Shown here piece after piece: positions 1-5,093 of a DNA stretch of 5,636 bases (the stretch's first letter is position 1; each line of letters opens with the position of its first letter). Where the stretch lies: NCBI GenBank assembly GCA_963578655.1, contig CAUZEB010000122.1, positions 1 to 5,636 on the forward strand. The letters run 5' to 3'. The position numbers were made by a program, and so were the translations under genes. The notes under the pieces were generated by a model. The model did no database searches. It was not told the DNA's origin and saw nothing but the letters and a program-made list of their open reading frames with translations. This DNA is from CAUZEB01 sp963578655. Its GTDB lineage: Bacteria; Chloroflexota; Dehalococcoidia; Lucifugimonadales; CAUZEB01.

Positions 1-1033
1 TATCATCCCAACCGCGAGGCAGCTCTCCTGAAACTGAAGAAAGGAGATCTTTCGCCTCTTTCGGATAAATGCGTCTGTAACGTTCGAATAATTTCTCCCA
101 CTCATTTTGTTGACATTTTCCTCTGTCAAGTGCCATACGGAAATGGTTCTGCACCTGCTTAGGAGTGATAAACGGTTCGCTGAATCTCCATCCCAATGTA
201 GCTCTTGTTAAATCTACTTCAGTATCGCCTAGCGGTTCTCCATGAGAAGCACTTGTACCTTGCTTCCCAGGGCTACCGTAACCAATTATCGTTGAACATA
301 TTATTAAGCTGGGCATATCTATTCTCAAACGTGACTCTTTCAAAGCTTGGTCCACAGATCCAACATCCATACCGTCTATCGGGCCGACTACGTGCCATCC
401 ATATGCCTCAAATCTCTTTCTCACATTTTCCGTGAAGGTAATACTAGTATCACCTTCAATAGTTATACTGTTGTCATCGTATAAGTAAACCAATTTCCCT
501 AGACGTAGGGTGCCAGCTAATGAGGCAGCTTCTGCCGCGACGCCTTCCTGTAGGTCTCCGTCAGATAGAATACTGTAAGTATAGTGATTTATAAGTTCGA
601 AGTCTGGTTTATTGAAATGCTGCGAGAGCCACCGTTCTGCAATTGCCATCCCAATTCCATTAGCAAAGCCCTGACCTAGCGGTCCGGTAGTAGATTCAAC
701 CCCAGGCGTCAGTCCATATTCTGGATGACCTGGTGTTTTACTATTCAATTGCCTGAATGCTTTAACATCCGAAATATCCAGATCATAACCGGTCAAATGT
801 AAAGTAGAATAAAGCATTGCAGAGGCATGACCAGCAGACAAAACGAACCTATCTCGGTCGATCCACGCTGGATCAGAAGGATTGTGTCTTAAATAACGAT
901 CCCATAACGTAAACATCATGGTAGCGGCTCCCATAGGAGTTCCAGGGTGTCCTGATTTCGCCCTTTGCACGGCATCAACCGATAAGAATCGAATAGTATT
1001 AATACATAAATCTTCCAGTTTTAGATCTGGCAT
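1..1033 (-). CDS. tkt: Transketolase, N-terminal part (3' end outside window)
   Basis: Thiamine-diphosphate (TPP) enzyme that moves two-carbon ketol units between sugar phosphates in the cytosolic non-oxidative pentose phosphate pathway. The minus-strand frame is open from ATG at 1033 to the left edge, 344 codons, about half of a usual 620-680 residue transketolase. The TPP pyrimidine-pyrophosphate domain is visible: SGHPG at 27-31, GHAS at 68-71, PGHPE at 101-105, GPLGQG at 117-122, the metal/TPP motif SDGDLQEG at 157-164 ending in DDN at 186-188, and SHGEPLG at 263-269. His29, His69, His103, Asp158, Asn188 and His264 sit three residues beyond the matching E. coli active-site residues. Serine replaces the first glycine of the usual GDG, as I recall from some actinobacterial enzymes. 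A GGAGA Shine-Dalgarno lies six bases upstream of the ATG. No frameshift is seen. The family call is very secure. Confidence 0.96.
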   Translation of the reverse strand, partial: MPDLKLEDLCINTIRFLSVDAVQRAKSGHPGTPMGAATMMFTLWDRYLRHNPSDPAWIDRDRFVLSAGHASAMLYSTLHLTGYDLDISDVKAFRQLNSKTPGHPEYGLTPGVESTTGPLGQGFANGIGMAIAERWLSQHFNKPDFELINHYTYSILSDGDLQEGVAAEAASLAGTLRLGKLVYLYDDNSITIEGDTSITFTENVRKRFEAYGWHVVGPIDGMDVGSVDQALKESRLRIDMPSLIICSTIIGYGSPGKQGTSASHGEPLGDTEVDLTRATLGWRFSEPFITPKQVQNHFRMALDRGKCQQNEWEKLFERYRRIYPKEAKDLLSSVSGELPRGWDD

Positions 1034-1220
1034 TTTCGTTCTCCGTAGATAGTCCATCTAGAACATTTATCCGCAACACCAATAGTAACCGAAGTTTGCT
1101 GAATTCGATAGGTACGAGTCAATTTTAAAATATTACTATTAATCAGCATAGCTCCATATATAACAGGGTCTTGCCTAAGAACTAGGAATCAATTAATCCA
1201 AATAGATGTACCTTCAACTG

Positions 1221-1250
1221 ATTATAATTCTCAATAAGAATTCTGGTCAA
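1221..1250 (-). promoter_or_regulatory. Predicted sigma-70-type promoter for transketolase
   Basis: Read on the minus strand, TTGACC (1250-1245) is followed after 18 bases by a perfect TATAAT (1226-1221). That is five of six matches at -35 and six of six at -10 with acceptable spacing, the best promoter match seen in the gap. Transcription would begin near 1214, giving a 5' untranslated leader of about 180 bases before the tkt ATG at 1033. The ATTATAAT at the -10 is self-complementary, so a TATAAT also reads on the plus strand, but there it lacks a -35 partner. Prediction only. Confidence 0.6.
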
Positions 1251-1256
1251 ACCAGA
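1242..1256. repeat. Small inverted repeat over the tkt -35 element
   Basis: TCTGGT (1242-1247) and ACCAGA (1251-1256) form a perfect 6-bp inverted repeat around a 3-base CAA centre. It covers the predicted -35 hexamer of the transketolase promoter, a place where a repressor could block polymerase. It is directly followed by a second symmetric stretch, AGGG-GT-CCCT (1256-1265). An operator is possible, but each arm is short and no regulator family is recognised. Confidence 0.3.
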
Positions 1257-1450
1257 GGGGTCCCTATATGCCATAGTATAGTAATATGGGAGTTAAAACG
1301 AAATTGGATTGCTGCCAAAACCTTATAATACTATTTTGCTTGTCTTGGCCAATGTATCAACGACAATCTCATCCTGAGTATTAAATTTGAGCTTACTATG
1401 AATAAACTTAACCTTCCATGAGTTATATTATTAGGGATTTACGTATATTC

Positions 1451-1459
1451 TGATATAAT
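1451..1459 (+). promoter_or_regulatory. Predicted extended -10 promoter for glyQS
   Basis: TGATATAAT matches the extended -10 consensus TGnTATAAT exactly. There is no good -35 at the usual distance (TTAGGG near 1431 is weak), which extended -10 promoters tolerate. Transcription would start around 1465-1468, leaving a leader of roughly 28 bases to the TTG start at 1494 but only about 10 bases to the ATG at 1476. This helps choose the translation start. Confidence 0.55.
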
Positions 1460-1479
1460 TAACCCAACAAGATTTATGC

Positions 1480-1485
1480 AAGGAG
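1480..1485 (+). promoter_or_regulatory. Ribosome binding site that supports the TTG start of glyQS
   Basis: AAGGAG, continuing as AGG, lies just downstream of the in-frame ATG at 1476 and eight bases upstream of an in-frame TTG at 1494. No other Shine-Dalgarno-like sequence precedes the ATG, where the upstream bases are AACAAGATTT. The motif therefore points to TTG as the true initiator. Confidence 0.7.
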
Positions 1486-1493
1486 AGGCTGCC

Positions 1494-2840
1494 TTGGTTG
1501 ATAATGTAACTTCAGTTAATCTAGAGAAATTGGTCTCTCTTTGTAAACGCAGAGGCTTCATATTTCAAAGTAGTGAAATATACGGCGGGCTAGCAAGTAC
1601 ATGGGATTATGGCCCTCTGGGTGTTGAGTTAAAACGCAACCTCAAGGAATCTTGGTGGCGTACTATAGTATGGAGTCGTGATGATATGGTCGGATTAGAC
1701 TCGGCGATTCTGATGCATCCTACCACTTGGGCTGCTAGTGGGCATCTGCAAAGCTTCTCCGATCCCTTAGTTGAATGTAAGGACTGTCACCAAAGATGGA
1801 GAGAAGATCAGTTAGACAAACCATGCTGTCCAGACTGTAACGGTAACCTGACGGATTCACGGAATTTTAATCTGATGTTTAAAACTTTCATGGGGCCAGT
1901 TGAAGAAGCCGCATCAACAGTATATTTGAGACCAGAAACAGCTCAAGGCATCTTTGTGAATTTCAACAATGTTGTGAGTACAACCAGAAAGAAATTACCT
2001 TTCGGTATAGCACAAATAGGCAAAGCTTTCAGAAACGAGATTACCACTGGAAATTTTATTTTTCGGACTCGTGAATTCGAAATGATGGAAATAGAATATT
2101 TTGTGAAACCAGGCGACGACGAGGATCAACATCAAAGATGGATCGACCTGTTTGTGAATTGGTATGTGAGTATCGGACTAAATAAAGATCGAATACGGGT
2201 TAGGGTACATGATACTAATGAGTTGTCACACTACTCCAAAGCAACTCACGATATAGAATACCATTTCCCATGGGGCTGGGGAGAAATACAAGGAATAGCC
2301 AACAGAACCGATTACGATCTTAAAGCACATTCCAAGGCTAGTGGGGAATCTTTAACATACTACGACGCAGACACAAATGAGCATATTACTCCCTACGTCA
2401 TTGAACCATCCGCTGGCGTTGATAGAGCTGTAATGGCCTTATTAGTTGATTCATATACAGAAGAAGACGCCCCTACCGCCTCCGGTGGTTCAGAAACCAG
2501 AACTTTATTGAAACTCAACCATAACCTAGCACCTGTTAAAGTGGCAATATTACCATTAAGCCGTAAAGAGAATGTCTCGTCTATGGCACGAGACATTCAC
2601 CATATGTTAAGGGTTTCAAATGCAATAAATGGATTCATCCAATATGACGATCGCCAAAGCATAGGGAGAAGGTATCGAAGACAGGATGAGATTGGCACAC
2701 CACTCTGTATAACAGTTGATTTCGAATCGTTGGAAGATGATTCAGTAACCATACGTGATAGAGATACAATGAAACAAGAAAGAGTTGCTATAAAAGACCT
2801 TTCATCCAAACTCGGGAATAGATTAATGATTCAACATTAG
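1494..2840 (+). CDS. glyQS: Glycyl-tRNA synthetase, single-chain (alpha2) type
   Basis: Class II aminoacyl-tRNA synthetase that charges tRNA-Gly in the cytoplasm, of the homodimeric type rather than the separate alpha/beta type. From TTG at 1494 it has 448 residues, close to usual bacterial alpha2 enzymes. The N-terminus carries KRRGFIFQSSEIYGG and DYGPLGVELK. A cysteine-pair insert, likely zinc-binding, follows (CKDC at 95-98, CPDC at 112-115), then RPETAQGIF (146-154), motif 2 FRNEI (179-183), motif 3 EPSAGVDR (304-311) and the anticodon-binding domain from about 341 (LAPVKVAILPL, DRQSIGRRYRRQDEIG). I chose TTG over ATG at 1476, which would add six residues, because AAGGAG lies between them and because the protein then starts MVDNVTSVNLEKLVSLCKRR, as relatives do. 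It may be cotranscribed with the next two genes, whose gaps are about 58 bases each. Confidence 0.96.
   Translation: MVDNVTSVNLEKLVSLCKRRGFIFQSSEIYGGLASTWDYGPLGVELKRNLKESWWRTIVWSRDDMVGLDSAILMHPTTWAASGHLQSFSDPLVECKDCHQRWREDQLDKPCCPDCNGNLTDSRNFNLMFKTFMGPVEEAASTVYLRPETAQGIFVNFNNVVSTTRKKLPFGIAQIGKAFRNEITTGNFIFRTREFEMMEIEYFVKPGDDEDQHQRWIDLFVNWYVSIGLNKDRIRVRVHDTNELSHYSKATHDIEYHFPWGWGEIQGIANRTDYDLKAHSKASGESLTYYDADTNEHITPYVIEPSAGVDRAVMALLVDSYTEEDAPTASGGSETRTLLKLNHNLAPVKVAILPLSRKENVSSMARDIHHMLRVSNAINGFIQYDDRQSIGRRYRRQDEIGTPLCITVDFESLEDDSVTIRDRDTMKQERVAIKDLSSKLGNRLMIQH
2570..2598. repeat. Perfect 11-bp inverted repeat inside glyQS
   Basis: GAATGTCTCGT (2570-2580) and ACGAGACATTC (2588-2598) are exact reverse complements separated by the seven bases CTATGGC. 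The stem lies wholly within the anticodon-binding-domain part of glyQS, over codons for ENVSSMARDIH. In RNA it would fold into a stable hairpin. No run of T follows on either side, so it does not look like an intrinsic terminator. Confidence 0.7.
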
Positions 2841-2850
2841 TTAAGTTATT

Positions 2851-2874
2851 TGATCTCAATCGCGCTTGAGATCA
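2851..2874 (+). terminator. Hairpin after glyQS, weak terminator or processing site
   Basis: TGATCTCAA (2851-2859) and TTGAGATCA (2866-2874) form a perfect 9-bp stem around the 6-base loop TCGCGC, ten bases after the glyQS stop. The downstream sequence GTTGCAATTTG lacks a proper T run and the stem is only moderately GC-rich, so it is at best a leaky intrinsic terminator. It could instead protect or process the glyQS message, or be an operator for the next gene, which starts 24 bases later. Confidence 0.35.
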
Positions 2875-2898
2875 GTTGCAATTTGAAGTAGTAATTAC

Positions 2899-3405
2899 AT
2901 GAATATTAGTGATATTTTCTTATTGCTGGTCCGATGGATTCATCTTATCGCCGCAGCCGCTTGGATAGGAGGTAGTATTTTTTATCTCTTAGTGCTTAGG
3001 CCCAGCATCCGTAAGGATAGTAGATATGCAAAGCTTTTCACCAATACGACCGCTACGACCGCGGCAGAATTTAAAATATTGGTAGACACCTCAATATTTG
3101 TGTTGATTACCTCAGGTGTCGTCCTAACATTCAGCCGTCTAAATTCAAACGTTATAGGTATTCCTTATGTGATCGTCTTAGGTTTAAAAATACTGTTGGC
3201 CATATGGATGTTTATTCTAGCAAAAAACAGGCGTCATAACAGACTAATCTCGGATAGAAAGTTAGAGTTAGTACCTACCAAATCAAAGTTTTATGTGAAC
3301 GTTATGAGGAGTGTTTCAGGGTATAACTCGATTGTCATTCTTGGTATCATCGTTTTCTTATTGTCTGATCTCTTAAAGATTTTCTACGAATTAGCCTTAG
3401 ATTAA
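2899..3405 (+). CDS. Small four-helix CopD-like integral membrane protein
   Basis: 168-residue hydrophobic protein with four predicted membrane helices at about 8-33, 60-80, 88-108 and 142-163. The first helix carries RWIHLIAAAAWIGGSIF (12-28), the His-in-helix followed by W-x-G-G pattern seen in CopD/DUF2269-type proteins. A third helix beginning GLKILLAIW also fits. His15 might bind a metal or haem, but no second clear ligand is seen, so copper transport should not be assumed. HemJ-like proteins share a similar first helix and are an alternative, though this protein lacks a convincing HemJ pattern elsewhere. A basic loop (KNRRHNR, 109-115) lies between helices 3 and 4 and is likely cytoplasmic. 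The ATG at 2899 has only a weak GAAG upstream. Family assignment moderate, function unknown. Confidence 0.8.
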   Translation: MNISDIFLLLVRWIHLIAAAAWIGGSIFYLLVLRPSIRKDSRYAKLFTNTTATTAAEFKILVDTSIFVLITSGVVLTFSRLNSNVIGIPYVIVLGLKILLAIWMFILAKNRRHNRLISDRKLELVPTKSKFYVNVMRSVSGYNSIVILGIIVFLLSDLLKIFYELALD

Positions 3406-3450
3406 CAGATCATAGATGAGAGAACGGTTTGACCACCACCTGAAAGGTAA

Positions 3451-3456
3451 AAGGAG
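3451..3456 (+). promoter_or_regulatory. Ribosome binding site for the GTG start at 3463
   Basis: AAGGAG ends six bases before GTG at 3463, strong support for this non-ATG start of the Trm112-like gene. An ATG at 3470 is in another frame and is not an alternative. Confidence 0.75.
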
Positions 3457-3462
3457 CACCTA

Positions 3463-3645
3463 GTGAAACATGATTTCATAGACATATTGGCATGTCCAAT
3501 GTGTAAAAACTCTCTAGAACTGATGGTTGTTGAGGAGACCAATAATGAAGTTGTGTCTGGAAGCCTGAATTGTAGTCAATGTAATCAAGCTTATCCTATA
3601 AAAAACGGAATCCCTAATCTGCTTCCGCCAGAACTGCAACTGTAA
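3463..3645 (+). CDS. Trm112-like zinc-ribbon protein
   Basis: 60-residue protein from a GTG start with a strong AAGGAG. It has two cysteine pairs, CPMC at 11-14 and CSQC at 37-40, with the family signatures DILACPMCK near the start and AYPIKNGIPNLLP (43-55) near the end. This is the pattern of the short bacterial Trm112/YcaR-type (UPF0434) proteins, whose eukaryotic and archaeal relatives bind and stabilise methyltransferases. In bacteria the partner is usually unknown, and no methyltransferase gene lies next to it here. Four cysteines suit one zinc ion, and length is typical. It starts 57 bases after the CopD-like gene and its stop is one base from the end of the convergent folK. No promoter of its own was seen, so it probably rides on the upstream transcript. 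Confidence 0.88.
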   Translation: MKHDFIDILACPMCKNSLELMVVEETNNEVVSGSLNCSQCNQAYPIKNGIPNLLPPELQL

Positions 3646-3646
3646 A

Positions 3647-4153
3647 TTACTCGTTCATTAACAAAGGGAAGATCGATTCAATCCCCATATTAACTTTCCT
3701 GGATTGAATCAGGAGTTGCTCTATAGGTTTACCAAGTAAAGGATGGGTCAGTGCTGGGGATATCTCAGAGAGTGGTACTAGTACGAAAAGTCTGTTAGCG
3801 ATTTCAGGGTGTGGTATTGTAAGAATATCTAAATCAATGACCATATCTCCATAAAATAGGATATCAATATCCAGCGTGCGCGGAGCATTTATGAAAACGC
3901 GGGTGCGATCCAGCTCTCGTTCTATTTTTTTTATCTGATGAAGAAGTTGAAAGGGATCAAGATTTGTCCAAAACTTACAAACCGCATTGACAAACATGGG
4001 TTGACTGTTAAATCCTTTGGGAATTGTCTCGTACAAGTTCGAGGTTTTAAATTCAAAGGATTGTTCACGGAGACATCTTAAGCCTTTCCTGACATTTGTA
4101 GCCCGATCTCCCATGTTTGATCCAATACCTAAATGAACTTCATTAAGACACAT
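3647..4153 (-). CDS. folK: Hydroxymethyl-dihydropterin pyrophosphokinase
   Basis: Transfers pyrophosphate from ATP to 6-hydroxymethyl-7,8-dihydropterin, supplying the substrate of FolP. From ATG at 4153 it has 168 residues, normal for FolK. Features are LGIGSNMGDR (8-17), YETIPKGF (41-48), FVNAV (54-58) and the signature APRTLDIDILFYG (90-102). Arg92, Asp95 and Asp97 fall at the E. coli numbers for the catalytic arginine and magnesium aspartates. Isoleucine (88) occupies the position that is usually basic just before that signature. An upstream ATG at 4180 would add nine residues and lengthen the overlap with folP to 38 bases. I prefer 4153 because the conserved strand begins within a few residues of it. 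Neither start has a good Shine-Dalgarno, so translation is probably coupled to folP, which it overlaps by 11 bases. Confidence 0.94.
   Translation of the reverse strand: MCLNEVHLGIGSNMGDRATNVRKGLRCLREQSFEFKTSNLYETIPKGFNSQPMFVNAVCKFWTNLDPFQLLHQIKKIERELDRTRVFINAPRTLDIDILFYGDMVIDLDILTIPHPEIANRLFVLVPLSEISPALTHPLLGKPIEQLLIQSRKVNMGIESIFPLLMNE
3675..3710. repeat. Perfect 10-bp inverted repeat in the 3' end of folK
   Basis: GATTCAATCC (3675-3684) and GGATTGAATC (3701-3710) are exact reverse complements with a 16-base loop. The element lies inside the last codons of folK and 29 bases beyond the stop of the convergent Trm112-like gene. Because the two genes are one base apart, any terminator must lie inside one of them, and this is the only clear hairpin seen there. 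Neither flank has a solid T run, so a bidirectional terminator is only possible. Confidence 0.5.
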
Positions 4154-5012
4154 TGAATGAATAGCCGCGAATAATCGCATCGCTCATACGAGCGACACGT
4201 ACCATCTCTTTAACATCATGTACCCTCACAATGTCAGCTCCCTTCGCAATAGATACAGCAACAGTGGCGGCTGTACCTTCAAGTCTATCATTTGGTGGCA
4301 AACCTAATACATATCCTATTGTAGATTTTCTAGACATACCTACCAATATAGGTCTACCTAGCACCTGGAAATCATCTAGCCTACGAAGGATCTCCATATT
4401 ATGTCTGGCTGTTTTACCAAATCCCATCCCAGGATCAATTATAATATTATCAGTTGCAATGCCTGATAACTCGGCCAATTTCATCATGTTTTTCAATTCT
4501 CCAAGAATTTCTGGGATTAGATCTTCATATTTCGATTTGCGCCCATTATGCATTAAAACCAAGGGGGTTCCCAACTCTGCTACGGTTCTTAACATCATTG
4601 GATCACCATTCATTCCACCAACATCATTAACCATACTAGCCCCATGTTTGATAGCTTCTTTAGCTACTGTTGCTTTCCGCGTGTCTACGCTTATCGGTAT
4701 GCTAATTTCCTCTCTGATAGCACATATTACTGGTATAATCCTTGAAAGCTCTTCATCACATGTAACAGAATGACTTCCTGAATAGATATTAGAGGGCCGT
4801 GTGGATTCTCCGCCCACATCTATAATATCAGCGCCATGTTGTTCGAATAGTATCGCCAAATTCGTTGCAACTTGTATATCATTTTCAATACCATCACCAG
4901 AAAATGAATCCGGTGTAACATTTAATACACCCATCACATAGGTTCTAGATCCCCACCTAAAAATTTGGTTACCCATTGTTAATTCATCGTTTAACATAAT
5001 TGTTCGGTCCAT
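4143..5012 (-). CDS. folP: Dihydropteroate synthase
   Basis: Condenses hydroxymethyl-dihydropterin pyrophosphate with p-aminobenzoate to give dihydropteroate; the sulfonamide target. 289 residues, typical TIM-barrel length. Both family signatures are present: MGVLNVTPDSFSGDG (27-41) and ADIIDVGGESTRPS (61-74). Expected active-site residues are visible: Asn31, Asp110 (SVDTR), Asn129 (NDVGG), Asp193 (DPGMGFGK), Lys229 (SRKS) and Arg263/His265 (RVHD). Phe37, Thr71, Arg72 and Pro73, in loops where sulfonamide-resistance changes occur, have the usual sensitive-type residues. The MHxxG-type loop reads MHNGRKS (154-160). The ATG at 5012 has only a distant AAGG upstream; Met6 or Met13 are possible later starts. 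It is the first gene of a folP-folK pair and is divergent from the carboxyltransferase gene. Confidence 0.96.
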   Translation of the reverse strand: MDRTIMLNDELTMGNQIFRWGSRTYVMGVLNVTPDSFSGDGIENDIQVATNLAILFEQHGADIIDVGGESTRPSNIYSGSHSVTCDEELSRIIPVICAIREEISIPISVDTRKATVAKEAIKHGASMVNDVGGMNGDPMMLRTVAELGTPLVLMHNGRKSKYEDLIPEILGELKNMMKLAELSGIATDNIIIDPGMGFGKTARHNMEILRRLDDFQVLGRPILVGMSRKSTIGYVLGLPPNDRLEGTAATVAVSIAKGADIVRVHDVKEMVRVARMSDAIIRGYSFNVS

Positions 5013-5062
5013 ATGTTTTCTTGCCTTGCTAGGTGCACACTTATTTGATAGGGTTAGCTTCG

Positions 5063-5091
5063 ATTATTCCACGAGGAAGATAAATTTACAA
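5063..5091 (-). promoter_or_regulatory. Possible promoter for folP-folK
   Basis: On the minus strand TTGTAA (5091-5086) is followed after exactly 17 bases by AATAAT (5068-5063), four of six and five of six consensus matches. Transcription would start near 5056, about 44 bases before the folP ATG. The element lies almost entirely in the 81-base spacer and reaches the start of the carboxyltransferase gene, so the divergent transcripts could interfere. No comparably good plus-strand promoter was found in the spacer. Confidence 0.4.
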
Positions 5092-5093
5092 CA

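Larger units (their letters stand above)
1034..1493. other. Divergent tkt / glyQS intergenic region
   Basis: About 460 bases without a convincing gene on either strand. It is AT-rich and contains the divergent promoters listed separately. I looked for T-box elements, which often precede aminoacyl-tRNA synthetase genes, and saw neither the conserved AGGGTGG-type antiterminator sequence nor a leader long enough before glyQS. I saw no tRNA-like or known riboswitch motif. Small symmetric elements are present: ATTTTAAAAT at 1122-1131, TTGGCCAA at 1345-1352, and a 5-bp stem TAGAT/ATCTA at 1046-1060 just before the tkt Shine-Dalgarno. These are short enough to be chance. Confidence 0.7.

Noticed and set aside
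205..435. Plus-strand open frame of 76 codons
   Set aside because: It lies opposite the transketolase coding sequence, has no ribosome site, and its translation has no recognisable domain, whereas the minus-strand frame encodes conserved transketolase motifs throughout.
1324..1329. TATAAT on the plus strand as an extra glyQS promoter
   Set aside because: The only -35-like sequence, TTGGAT at 1304-1309, is 14 bases away, too short. The extended -10 at 1451-1459 is a better candidate.
1034..1475. T-box or glycine riboswitch before glyQS
   Set aside because: No conserved antiterminator sequence or glycine-riboswitch core was seen, and the likely glyQS leader is only about 28 bases.
2393..2809. 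Two minus-strand open frames opposite glyQS
   Set aside because: Both are antisense to the conserved motif 3 and anticodon-binding parts of GlyRS, and neither resembles a known protein.
4231..4773. Plus-strand open frame of 180 codons opposite folP
   Set aside because: Antisense shadow of folP, whose catalytic motifs fill this stretch on the minus strand. The translation is low-complexity and hydrophobic, with no ribosome site.
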